64,000 bases of DNA from Streptacidiphilus melanogenes. GTDB taxonomy: Bacteria > Actinomycetota > Actinomycetes > Streptomycetales > Streptomycetaceae. The position numbers were made by a program, and so were the translations under genes. The DNA lies in assembly GCF_000787835.1 (NCBI RefSeq), contig NZ_BBPP01000006.1, forward strand, positions 34,186 through 98,185, in the 5' to 3' direction. The notes under the pieces were generated by a model. The model saw nothing but the letters and a program-made list of their open reading frames with translations, searched no databases and was not told the origin of the DNA. Position 1 is the first letter of the stretch. The number at the start of each line of letters is the position of its first letter. Of this stretch, positions 15,444 through 25,008 are shown in pieces.

Positions 15444-16942
15444 CCGCGACCTCCCGTCCCTACGACCCCACCAGCAAGACCGACGCGATGGACAGCACCG
15501 ACGCGACAGGCACGACCGACCCGACACGTACGACCGACCCTGCGGAAAGCACCATGCCCCGCAGGACCGCGGACGACCTCCGCGCGACGGCCCGGGCCGC
15601 CCTGGAGCGAGCCCGACGCCGCACCCTCGCGCTGACCGACTGCCTGGACGAGGAGGAGCTCGGCGCGCAGCACTCACGGCTGATGTCGCCGCTGGTCTGG
15701 GATCTCGCCCACATCGGCAACCAGGAGGAGATCTGGCTGGTCCGCGCGGCGGGCGGCCAGGACGCGATCCGGCCGGACCTGGACCCTCTCTACGACGCCT
15801 TCCAGCACCCGCGCGCCGACCGGCCCGCGCTGCCGCTGCTGCCCCCCGAGCCTGCGCGCCGCTACGTCGCCGCCGTCCGCGAGCGCTCGTTCGCGGTGCT
15901 GGAGGACGCGCCGTTCGGCCCCGGTGAGGACCCGCTGCTCGCCGACGGCTTCGTCTTCGGCATGCTCGCCCAGCACGAGCAGCAGCACGACGAGACCATG
16001 CTCGCCACCCACCAGCTGCGCCGCGGCCCGGCCGTGCTCCACGCGCCGCCGCCGGACCCTGCCCCGGCGGACGCGGGCGACCTTCCGTCCGAGGTCCGGA
16101 TCCCGGGCGGCCCGTTCGTCATGGGCACGGACGACGAGCCCTGGGCCCTCGACAACGAGCGGCCCGCGCACCCGGTCGACGTCCCGGACTTCTGGCTGGA
16201 CACCGTTCCCGTCAGCAACCGCGCCTACCAGGCCTTCATCGCTGCGGGCGGCTACGAGGACGCGCGCTGGTGGAGCCCCGCGGGCTGGTCCCACCGCGTC
16301 CAGGCGGGCCTGCACGCGCCGCTGTTCTGGCGGCGCGCCGACGACCCCGACGCGGTCGAGGGCGGCTGGCTGCGCCGTCGGTTCGGCGTGGTCGAGCCGG
16401 TGCCGCTCGACGAGCCGGTGCTGCACGTGTGCTGGTACGAGGCCGACGCCTACGCCCGCTGGGCCGGACGCCGCCTGCCCACCGAGGCGGAGTGGGAGAA
16501 GGCGGCGCGCCACGATCCCGCCACCGGCCGTTCCCGCCGCTATCCGTGGGGCGACGCGGAGCCCACGACGGAGCTGGCCAACCTCGGTCAGCGCCACCTC
16601 CAGCCGGCCCCGGTCGGCAGCTACCCGGCCGGTGCCTCCCCGCACGGCGCACGGCAGTTGATCGGCGACGTGTGGGAGTGGACTGCGAGCGACTTCGAGC
16701 CGCACCCGGGCTTCACGGCCTTCCCGTACAAGGAGTACTCGGAGGTCTTCTTCGGCCCGGACTACAAGGTCCTGCGCGGCGGCGCCTTCGGCGTCGACCC
16801 GGTGGCCTGTCGCGGGACCTTCCGCAACTGGGACTACCCGATCCGCCGGCAGATCTTCGCCGGCTTCCGCACCGCGCGCGACGCGGCCCCCGGCGGAGCC
16901 GCCGACGGGACGGCCGACAACCCGGCGGAGGCACGCGACTGA
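15440..16942 (+). CDS. egtB: EgtB, iron-dependent sulfoxide synthase of ergothioneine synthesis
   Basis: EgtB joins hercynine to gamma-glutamylcysteine using oxygen and a mononuclear iron. The 500-residue protein has an N-terminal DinB-like domain with the probable iron ligands His91 (AHIGNQEE) and His179/His183 (HEQQHDETM), and a C-terminal formylglycine-enzyme-like FGE-sulfatase domain ending in GFRTARD. The first about 38 residues are a low-complexity Asp/Thr/Ser run. An ATG at 15554 after GGAAAG gives a 462-residue protein closer to the usual length, so the true start is uncertain. It overlaps egtA by 4 bases and egtC by 1 base. Confidence 0.93.
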   Translation: MTATSRPYDPTSKTDAMDSTDATGTTDPTRTTDPAESTMPRRTADDLRATARAALERARRRTLALTDCLDEEELGAQHSRLMSPLVWDLAHIGNQEEIWLVRAAGGQDAIRPDLDPLYDAFQHPRADRPALPLLPPEPARRYVAAVRERSFAVLEDAPFGPGEDPLLADGFVFGMLAQHEQQHDETMLATHQLRRGPAVLHAPPPDPAPADAGDLPSEVRIPGGPFVMGTDDEPWALDNERPAHPVDVPDFWLDTVPVSNRAYQAFIAAGGYEDARWWSPAGWSHRVQAGLHAPLFWRRADDPDAVEGGWLRRRFGVVEPVPLDEPVLHVCWYEADAYARWAGRRLPTEAEWEKAARHDPATGRSRRYPWGDAEPTTELANLGQRHLQPAPVGSYPAGASPHGARQLIGDVWEWTASDFEPHPGFTAFPYKEYSEVFFGPDYKVLRGGAFGVDPVACRGTFRNWDYPIRRQIFAGFRTARDAAPGGAADGTADNPAEARD

Positions 16943-18900
16943 TGTGTCGTCACCTCGCCTATCTTGGCCCGGAGGTGTCGCTCGCGGAGATCGTGCTGCG
17001 TCCTGCGGGTGGACTCTACGAGCAGTCCTGGGCGCCCCGCCGCCAGCGCTACGGCACCGTGAACGCGGACGGATTCGGTCTCGGCTGGTACCCGGAGCCC
17101 CTTCCGCCTCCACGCGATTCGGAGGCGGCGCCCAAGGAGGCGGCCGAGGCCGCCGAGGCTCCCGAACCGGCGCGTTACCGCCGCGCGGTCCCGATCTGGG
17201 CCGATCCGAACCTGCCCGAGCTGGCGGGAGCGGTGCGCAGCGGCGCGATCCTCGCCGCCGTGCGCTCGGCCACCGCGGGCACCACACAGGACGAGTCGGC
17301 CGCCGCGCCGTTCCGCGACGGGCGTCGCCTGTTCAGCCACAACGGCGCGATCCGGGACTGGACCCGCCTGCCGGCGGCGATCGCCGCCGCGGGCGGCCCC
17401 GGGGCCGACGCGCCGCTCGACGGCGCCGCGCTGCTGTCGCTGGCGGCGCGCAGCGACTCCGCGCTGCTGTGGGCGATGCTCACCCGCCGCCTGCGCCGCG
17501 GCGAGACGGCGGGCGGCGCGCTCGCCGCACTCGTCCGGCAGGTCGCCTCGGTCCGGCCGGACGCGCGGCTCAACCTGCTGCTCACCGACGGCGCGACCAT
17601 CGCCGCCACCCGCTACGGCGACACGCTCTGGTACCGGCACGCGCCGGGCCGCGTCCTCGTCGCCTCCGAGCCCGACGACGAACCGTCGTCGGAGGCACTG
17701 GGCAGCTGGCAGGAGGTCCCCGACCACTCCCTCCTCCTCGCGACCCGGGCCGGCGTCCGCGTCGTCCCGCTGCGCCCGCCGACGGAGCCTCCCCGCCTGA
17801 CGGCGGGCCCCGCGGACGCCACCGACAGCCTTTCCCGTCCTACCCGTTCCATCCGCAGGCCCGACCTGTGCCTGCCCGCCGACGGCGGAACAGAACCGGA
17901 GAGACTCACCATGATCACGCAGCGACCCCGCTTCACCCTGGACGACCGGCTTCCCGCCGACCACCTGGCCAAGGCCCTGCGCAACGACGTCGCCTCCGGC
18001 CTCACCGCCGAACCCAAGTCCCTGCCACCCAAGTGGTTCTACGACGCCCACGGCAGCGAGCTGTTCGAGCAGATCACGCATCTCGCCGAGTACTACCCGA
18101 CCCGCGCCGAGCAGGAGATCCTGACCCGCCGCGCCCCGGAGATCGCCGCGCTCACCCGCGCCGGCACCCTCTTCGAGCTCGGCTCCGGCTCCTCCCGCAA
18201 GACCCGTCTACTCCTCGACGCTCTCACCGAGGCCGGCACGCTCTCCTGCTACGCCCCGCTCGACGTCAGCCCGAGCGCCCTGGAGCAGGCCGGCTCGGCC
18301 CTCGTCCGCGACTACCCGAACCTGCGCGTCGCCGCCACCGTCACCGACTTCGAGTCCGACCTCACCCTCCCGCCGGACGCCCCCGGCCCGCGCCTTGTCG
18401 CCTTCCTCGGCAGCACCATCGGCAACCTGGACCCGCAGCAACGCGCGGCGTTCTACCGCTCTCTGCGCCGCACTCTCAGCGCGGACGACGTGCTGCTGCT
18501 CGGCGCCGACCTCGTCAAGGACCCCGAGGTCCTCGTCCGCGCGTACGACGACGGCGAGGGCGTCACGGCCGAGTTCAACAAGAACGTCCTCAGCGTCCTC
18601 GACCGCGAGCTCGACGCCGACTTCGACGTGGACGCCTTCGCCCACGTCGCTCTCTGGAACGAGCAGCAGGAGCGCATCGAGATGCACCTGCGCTCCCTGC
18701 GCGCCCAGACCGTCAAGGTCCCGGCGCTCGACCTCTCGGTCGACTTCGCCGCCGACGAGCTGATGCGCACGGAGATCTCCTGCAAGTTCCGCCGCGAATC
18801 CCTCACCACCGAACTGGCCGCCGGCGGCCTCACCGTCCGCCACTGGTGGACGGACGAATCCGCCCGCTTCGCCCTCCTCCTGGCGGTCCCGAGCCGCTGA
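16942..18900 (+). CDS. egtC-egtD: EgtC-EgtD in one continuous frame (amidohydrolase fused to histidine methyltransferase)
   Basis: One 652-codon frame contains both genes with no stop between them. Residues 1 to about 275 are EgtC, the class II glutamine-amidotransferase-like hydrolase that removes glutamate from the EgtB product, with catalytic Cys2 (MCRHLAYLG) and SHNGAIRDW. Residues about 276-323 are a Pro/Thr/Arg-rich linker without domain features. Residues 324-652 are EgtD, the SAM-dependent histidine trimethyltransferase (LFELGSGSSRKT, FLGSTIGNLD). ATG 17911 at the EgtD start is preceded by GGAGAG at 17898-17903, so EgtD may also be made separately by internal initiation. Most actinobacteria carry egtC and egtD as separate genes. 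Confidence 0.9.
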   Translation: MCRHLAYLGPEVSLAEIVLRPAGGLYEQSWAPRRQRYGTVNADGFGLGWYPEPLPPPRDSEAAPKEAAEAAEAPEPARYRRAVPIWADPNLPELAGAVRSGAILAAVRSATAGTTQDESAAAPFRDGRRLFSHNGAIRDWTRLPAAIAAAGGPGADAPLDGAALLSLAARSDSALLWAMLTRRLRRGETAGGALAALVRQVASVRPDARLNLLLTDGATIAATRYGDTLWYRHAPGRVLVASEPDDEPSSEALGSWQEVPDHSLLLATRAGVRVVPLRPPTEPPRLTAGPADATDSLSRPTRSIRRPDLCLPADGGTEPERLTMITQRPRFTLDDRLPADHLAKALRNDVASGLTAEPKSLPPKWFYDAHGSELFEQITHLAEYYPTRAEQEILTRRAPEIAALTRAGTLFELGSGSSRKTRLLLDALTEAGTLSCYAPLDVSPSALEQAGSALVRDYPNLRVAATVTDFESDLTLPPDAPGPRLVAFLGSTIGNLDPQQRAAFYRSLRRTLSADDVLLLGADLVKDPEVLVRAYDDGEGVTAEFNKNVLSVLDRELDADFDVDAFAHVALWNEQQERIEMHLRSLRAQTVKVPALDLSVDFAADELMRTEISCKFRRESLTTELAAGGLTVRHWWTDESARFALLLAVPSR

Positions 18901-18919
18901 ACCGCTCCCTGGCCTGACG

Positions 18920-18962
18920 GCGGGCCGAGACCCCCTGGCGATCCTGCCCGGTCTCGGCCCGC
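18920..18962 (+). terminator. Terminator of the ergothioneine operon
   Basis: A 13-bp perfect inverted repeat (18920-18932 with 18950-18962) with a 17-base loop lies 20 bases after the EgtD stop codon. Confidence 0.8.
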
Positions 18963-19099
18963 TCGCGTCGTGTCTTCGTCGCGCATTCGTCGCGGCCACT
19001 CGTAACGGCCCGGAATCCGCCGGACTCGGCCGGACTGCCCCTGTTGCTGGCGGCACGTGGCTGGTAATGTACACGCCATACAACTTCAAGCCACCTGAC

Positions 19100-19116
19100 C
19101 TGCGAAAACACCGCAG
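19100..19116 (-). terminator. Small hairpin downstream of tRNA-Arg
   Basis: CTGCG and CGCAG (19100-19104 and 19112-19116) enclose a 7-base loop which reads as a T-rich GTGTTTT on the tRNA strand, 32 bases past the tRNA 3' end. It may end the tRNA transcript. Confidence 0.4.
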
Positions 19117-19147
19117 AAGACCGGATGGCGCAGGGGTTCTGCAGACG

Positions 19148-19220
19148 CGCCCCCGGCAGGACTCGAACCTGCGGCCAAGTGCTTAGAAGGCACCTGCTCT
19201 ATCCACTGAGCTACGGGGGC
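19148..19220 (-). tRNA. tRNA-Arg (anticodon UCU)
   Basis: The minus strand folds as a complete cloverleaf: acceptor strands GCCCCCG (from 19220) and CGGGGGC, D arm with AGCTCAGTGGATAGAGC, anticodon loop CTTCTAA giving UCU for AGA codons, and T arm GGTTCGAGTCC. The 3' CCA is not encoded. tRNA genes of this kind are common integration sites for actinobacterial elements, but no integrase gene or duplicated tRNA end is visible here. Confidence 0.96.
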
Positions 19221-19621
19221 ATGGCGCGGAGCCTGGCGGGCGGCCTGGTCCTGTCGAGGGACAGGATAAGCAGCGCCGGGCGTGGCGTCGGGTGCGTGCG
19301 GCCGGGTCGTTCGGGCGAATCCTGCCGCGAGGCGGTCTGATAATCGCAGGTGGGGTCGGTCGGGCGCAGCGGTCGCGGAACAATGGACCCCTGCTGTTGT
19401 TCACTCGTTACTGCGCTGCCCCCTCAGCCGTTATGGAGTCGCACGGCCGGGCGAAAAGTGTGGGGTTCTCGTGAAAGTGCACCCATAAGGGTGGCGATGT
19501 TGTCCACACCCCCAGAGTTGTCCACAGGCCGGACGGAGGCCCGCGCGAACGTCCACGCCGCGAGGCAGTGTGGTCGCAGGCGGCCCCGCGGGGCCGGAGA
19601 ACGACCAGTGGGGGCTGCACG
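19221..19621. other. Non-coding region between tRNA-Arg and ssb-like gene
   Basis: About 400 bases without a supportable gene. It must hold the promoter of the tRNA (right-to-left) and that of the ssb-like gene. The only clear elements are two DnaA boxes at 19500-19526. Confidence 0.6.
19500..19526 (+). promoter_or_regulatory. Two direct DnaA boxes
   Basis: TTGTCCACA occurs twice in the same orientation, at 19500-19508 and 19518-19526, 18 bases apart start to start. This is the preferred Streptomyces DnaA box sequence. The pair lies about 100 bases before the ssb-like start, where DnaA could act as a transcription factor. Two boxes are far too few for oriC. Confidence 0.75.
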
Positions 19622-20308
19622 ATGATGAACGGCACGATGGTCACGCTCGTCGGGGTCGCGGTGAGCCAGGTCCGGTACGCGACGACGGTCGGCGGGGTGC
19701 CGGTGGCGCATTTCCGTCTGGCGGCGACGGAGCGTCGCTTCGACCGGCCTCGGCAGGTCTGGGTGGAGGGTGACACCAGCTACTTCACAGTATGGGCTTG
19801 GCGGAGCCTCGCAGAGAACGCCCTCACCTCGATCGGCTGCGGCGATCCGCTGCTGGTGACGGGCCGGATGCGAATCCGCGAGTGGGAGCGCCCGGACGGT
19901 CAGCCCAAGGGCGTCTCCGCGGAGATCGAGGCCACCGCGCTCGGCCACGACCTGGCGCGGGGGACGACGGTCTTCCGCCGTACGCTGCGCGGCCGGCCCG
20001 AACTGGTCGCCTCCGCCTCCGAGCGAAACCGGATCGCCGAGCAGCGCCGCACGTCGATCCGGGGGGAGCGTCCGCCCGCGGCGGAGCGCGAACAGCGTGG
20101 AGAGGGCGAGCCACGTGCGGAGCGCGGGTCCGAGAGCATCCAGAGCAGGGATCCCTCGGCCACCTTGGCGACCGCGGCCGTACCGGAGGGCAAGGTGCTC
20201 GTCCTCGCCTCGGCCTGCCAGGCAGCCCCGGCCCGCGAGCCGGCCCCTGCCGAGGCGACCGCGGGTCGCGGCGCGGCGGCCGCCTCGACTCCCCCCGGCC
20301 CGGCGTAG
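19622..20308 (+). CDS. Single-stranded DNA-binding protein paralogue
   Basis: The 228-residue protein has an N-terminal SSB-type OB fold (about residues 5-105: TMVTLVGVAVSQVRY, VAHFRLAATERRFD, SYFTVWAWRSLAENA, GDPLLVTGRMRIREWE). A charged then Ala/Pro-rich tail of about 120 residues follows. The acidic C-terminal tip used by standard SSBs to dock partner proteins is missing; the protein ends in PPGPA. It is therefore a divergent paralogue rather than the main replication SSB. ATG 19622 fits the domain boundary. Two DnaA boxes lie upstream. Confidence 0.85.
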   Translation: MMNGTMVTLVGVAVSQVRYATTVGGVPVAHFRLAATERRFDRPRQVWVEGDTSYFTVWAWRSLAENALTSIGCGDPLLVTGRMRIREWERPDGQPKGVSAEIEATALGHDLARGTTVFRRTLRGRPELVASASERNRIAEQRRTSIRGERPPAAEREQRGEGEPRAERGSESIQSRDPSATLATAAVPEGKVLVLASACQAAPAREPAPAEATAGRGAAAASTPPGPA

Positions 20309-20399
20309 CGGGCCCGGCCGGCCGGTCGGGGTCCCTCGGCGGGTGCGGCACAATAGAAGGCTGTAGCCACACCCCAACAACGACGCCGGACGGTTCATC

Positions 20400-22064
<1,665 letters not shown>

Positions 22065-22099
22065 GCGAGCAGCGTCCCGCACACCCGCACGACCAGTGA

Positions 22100-22138
22100 C
22101 CGGGGCAGGACGGACGGCCGACGTCCCTCCTGCCCCGG
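22100..22138 (+). terminator. Terminator after ettA
   Basis: CCGGGGCAGGA (22100-22110) pairs with TCCTGCCCCGG (22128-22138), 11 bp with a 17-base loop, between the ettA stop and the thioesterase start. Confidence 0.75.
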
Positions 22139-22160
22139 CACAGCAACCGACGGAGACTCC

Positions 22161-22604
22161 GTGGCCCGCCACATATACGCCTGCCCGATGCGCTGGTCCG
22201 ACATGGATGTCTTCGGGCACATCAACAACGTGAACTTCCTCCGCTACCTGGAGGAGGCCCGGATCGACTTCACCTTCACCACCGCCGGCGAGGTCGGCGA
22301 GAAGGCCATGGCCGAGGGCTCGGTCGTGGCCCGACACGAGATCGACTACCTGATCCCGCTGGTCTACCGGCCCGAGCCGATCACCATCGAGACCTGGATC
22401 ACCAAGCTCGGCCGCGCGTCCTTCACGGTGACGTACGAGGTCAAGGACATCGGCGCCGGGCCGGGCGGCAAGGACAAGGTCTACGCCCGTGCCACCACCG
22501 TCTGCGTCCCCTACGACCTGGCGGCCGGACGCCCGCGTCGACTGACCGCGGGCGAGAGCGCCTTCCTCGCCGAGTACCTGGAACCCAGCACGGTCACCGC
22601 ATGA
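22161..22604 (+). CDS. Acyl-CoA thioesterase (hotdog fold)
   Basis: The 147-residue protein has the 4-hydroxybenzoyl-CoA thioesterase/YbgC-type pattern: MRWSDMDVFGHINNVNFLRYLEEARIDF-like sequence near residues 10-37 with the catalytic Asp in the D-x-F-G-H-I-N-N motif, then the second-strand region IDYLIPLVY. It would hydrolyse an acyl-CoA in the cytoplasm; the chain is unknown. It starts at GTG 22161 and overlaps the next gene by 4 bases. Confidence 0.9.
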   Translation: MARHIYACPMRWSDMDVFGHINNVNFLRYLEEARIDFTFTTAGEVGEKAMAEGSVVARHEIDYLIPLVYRPEPITIETWITKLGRASFTVTYEVKDIGAGPGGKDKVYARATTVCVPYDLAAGRPRRLTAGESAFLAEYLEPSTVTA

Positions 22605-23254
22605 GCACCGCCCTGGAGCCGCTGCGCCTCGCCGAGCCGCAGGAGGCCGCGCCCCTGGCCGACTTCCTGGAGCGGCTGCTGCGTTACGACCGCGCGTCGG
22701 CCGTGCGCCTGCAGACGGCGGGCACGACGCTGGCGGTCTTCGCCCGCCTTCCGCTCGGCCGGACGGGCCCGCTGGTGGTCCGCACGGCGCGGCTGGCCCA
22801 GGCTCTCCCCCTGGACGTGACGGTCTCGGCCGGCCAGTGGCTGGAGGAGCTGGCCCGCGACACCGCGGTCACGGACGTCCCCCTGCCGCCCGCCATCACC
22901 GGCCCGTCCTGGGCCGGTCTGCTGCCGCCCCGCTCCGGCTGGGAGCATGTCGAGGACCTCGCGACCGCGCCCCTCGGCGCAGCGGTCGCCGCGGCGATCG
23001 GGGAGTTCCGCAAGGCAGCCGAGGCCGCTGAGGGCGGCGACGCCCTGGCCGAGGCCATCTGGTCGCGCCGGGTCCACCCCTCGGGGCTCACCCTGCGCGC
23101 CCTCCACGCCGCCCACCTCACCGGCCTGCTCCGCCAGTCCCCCCAGCTGGCCCTCCACCGGCACCCCTCCTGGCTCCGCCTCACCGCTCCCCGCGGCTCG
23201 GTCGCCATCCGCCGCAGCACCCCGGGTCTGGGCCTGAGCCTGACACCGAGCTGA
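22601..23254 (+). CDS. Conserved hypothetical protein coupled to thioesterase
   Basis: The 217-residue protein is soluble and Ala/Leu-rich, with no motif I can name. Its start overlaps the thioesterase stop (ATGA), so the two are probably translated together. The central AITGPSWAGLLPPRSGWE segment and the C-terminal HRHPSWLRLTAPRGSVAIRR segment look conserved in character. Function unknown. Confidence 0.75.
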   Translation: MSTALEPLRLAEPQEAAPLADFLERLLRYDRASAVRLQTAGTTLAVFARLPLGRTGPLVVRTARLAQALPLDVTVSAGQWLEELARDTAVTDVPLPPAITGPSWAGLLPPRSGWEHVEDLATAPLGAAVAAAIGEFRKAAEAAEGGDALAEAIWSRRVHPSGLTLRALHAAHLTGLLRQSPQLALHRHPSWLRLTAPRGSVAIRRSTPGLGLSLTPS

Positions 23255-23586
23255 CGCGCCCTCACGGACCGGAGGGACGTTCCGTGCCGAAGACGTACGG
23301 CCGACTCACCGCTCGCGGTCGCGTCCCACGCGCACGGGAAACGCCGACGCGGGACCGGTCCCAGGCCTGACGGAGCCGGCGCTCCCCGATCCGGGGATCT
23401 CCACCCGCGGGAGGACTTCGAAGGCTTCGGCCGAGTTGCACCGCCGCCGAGCACCCTCGCCGAGACCCGCACGCGCTCGCTGGGCGCACCCCGTCGCCGG
23501 TTTCGGCCGGAGGGCGCTGTCAGTGCCGGGGTGCAGGATGCGAAAGAGCAGAGCATCCACGTCCCTCGCGCGAAAGCCGGTGCCTG
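23255..23586. other. Non-coding gap before clamp paralogue
   Basis: A 332-base stretch with no supportable gene. CACGGA (23263-23268) and TCCGTG (23281-23286) form a small hairpin just after the upstream stop that may act as a terminator. The remainder should include the promoter of the clamp-like gene. Confidence 0.45.
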
Positions 23587-24861
23587 GTGAAACTCCGAAT
23601 CCCCCGCGAAGCCCTGGCCGAGGCCGTCTCCTGGGCCGCGCACGCGCTTCCGGCCCGGTCCACCGTCCCGGCGCTCGCCGGGCTGCTGCTGACGGCGAGC
23701 CAGGACGGCGCCGGAGGAATGCTTGCCGTGTCCGGGTTCGACTTCGAGGTCTCCGCCCGGTTCCGGGCCGGGGCGGAGGTGGCCGAGCCCGGGGCCGCGC
23801 TGGTACCGGGGCGGCTCCTGTCGGATCTGGCGCGGGCGTTGCCCGGGGGCGGCCACGACGTCGAACTGGCCGTCTCCGGCTCGGATCTGTCCCTGCGTTG
23901 CGGGCCGGCCGGGTTCGACCTGCCACTGGTGCCGGTCGAGGACTACCCGCGGCTGCCCTCGCTGCCGCCGGTGTTGGGCTCGGTGGACGGCGCGCTGTTC
24001 GCAGAGGCGGTGGCGCAGGTCGCCGTCGTGGCGGGGCGGGACGAGACGCTGCCGTTCCTGACCGGGATCCGCCTGGAGTTCACGGCGGACGCGCTGCGCC
24101 TGGTCGCCACCGACCGCTATCGCCTCGCGGTGCGCGACATCGCCTGGGAACCGGGGTCGGCCCCGGAGCCGAGGACGGGGCCGGAGCCGAGGACGGGGCC
24201 GGAGCCGAGGACGGGGCCGGAGCCGAGGACGGGGCCGGAGCAGACCTCCGCAGCGGGCGGCGGAGCGGCGGGCGGGCGGATCGAGGAGCCGATCGTCGCG
24301 CTGGTCCCGGCGCGCAGTCTGCACGAGATCGCCCGCTCCCTCACCAAGGGCGAGCGGGTCACCGTCTCGGCCGCGGCGGACGACACCGGTACCCGTGCCG
24401 GCAGCTCCGGCGGCGGCCTGATCGGATTCGCGGCCGGAGAACGCGAGGCGACGACTCGGCTGCTCGGCGCGGACTTCATCACGTACCAGTCGATCTTCCC
24501 GAGCTCCTACGTCGGCAGCGCCGTGATCGAGCGTCAGCCGCTCCTGGACGCGGTCAGGCGGATGGCCTTGGTCGCGGACCGGCACCGGCCGGTGCGGCTG
24601 GCGTTCGAGGCCGGGCGGGTCTCCGTCGACGTGGGTGCGGGCGGCGAGGCACGCGGACGCCAGTCGCTGGCGGCGGGGTTCCCCGCGGACGCCGAGCCGA
24701 TCACCCTGGCGGCGAACGCAAGCTATCTCGTCGACGGTCTCTCCGCCCTCACTTCCGACGAGGTGGAGCTGCACTACACCACCCCCACCCGCCCGGCCGT
24801 GCTCACCGGCCGGGGCGGGGACGGGTACCGCTACCTCTTCATGCCGCTGCGCCAGAACTGA
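23587..24861 (+). CDS. DNA polymerase III beta-subunit (sliding clamp) paralogue
   Basis: The 424-residue protein follows the three-domain clamp pattern: MKLRIPREALAEAVSWA at the N-terminus, FDFEVSARF, LVPGRLLSDLARALP and VEDYPRLPSLP in domain 1. Domain 2 contains LVATDRYRLAVRD and LVPARSLHEIARSL; domain 3 ends in YRYLFMPLRQN. The ending matches the MPxR terminus of true clamps. Between the ATDRYR motif and the next strand it carries four perfect (PEPRTG) repeats, an insertion not expected in a clamp. A separate dnaN near oriC is presumed, so this is a second clamp or a repair-associated derivative. It starts at GTG 23587 and precedes a polymerase-like gene. Confidence 0.88.
   Translation: MKLRIPREALAEAVSWAAHALPARSTVPALAGLLLTASQDGAGGMLAVSGFDFEVSARFRAGAEVAEPGAALVPGRLLSDLARALPGGGHDVELAVSGSDLSLRCGPAGFDLPLVPVEDYPRLPSLPPVLGSVDGALFAEAVAQVAVVAGRDETLPFLTGIRLEFTADALRLVATDRYRLAVRDIAWEPGSAPEPRTGPEPRTGPEPRTGPEPRTGPEQTSAAGGGAAGGRIEEPIVALVPARSLHEIARSLTKGERVTVSAAADDTGTRAGSSGGGLIGFAAGEREATTRLLGADFITYQSIFPSSYVGSAVIERQPLLDAVRRMALVADRHRPVRLAFEAGRVSVDVGAGGEARGRQSLAAGFPADAEPITLAANASYLVDGLSALTSDEVELHYTTPTRPAVLTGRGGDGYRYLFMPLRQN
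24163..24234 (+). repeat. Four perfect 18-bp tandem repeats inside the clamp gene
   Basis: CCGGAGCCGAGGACGGGG occurs four times without change (24163, 24181, 24199, 24217), followed by a 7-base partial copy. In frame it encodes (Pro-Glu-Pro-Arg-Thr-Gly)x4. Being a multiple of three, copy-number change keeps the frame open. Confidence 0.95.
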
Positions 24862-25008
24862 CCCCCAGGACGCAACCGCGGGTCCTTCGTTCGGTTGCTC
24901 CCGTGCGCGCCGGCTGCCATGACCAGGGCGAGCCGCGGTCGCTGTCAGAGGGCGGTGCTACGTTCGCGACAGGACAACCGACCAGGACGACGACAGGAAC
25001 GACGAACG

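Noticed and set aside
19148-19220. Integrated element at tRNA-Arg
   Set aside because: No integrase, no excisionase and no second copy of the tRNA 3' end found on either side.
19500-19526. oriC
   Set aside because: Only two DnaA boxes and no dnaA-dnaN context; the clamp paralogue is 4 kb away and not beside dnaA.
24163-24234. CRISPR array
   Set aside because: The 18-bp units are contiguous with no spacers and lie inside a coding frame.
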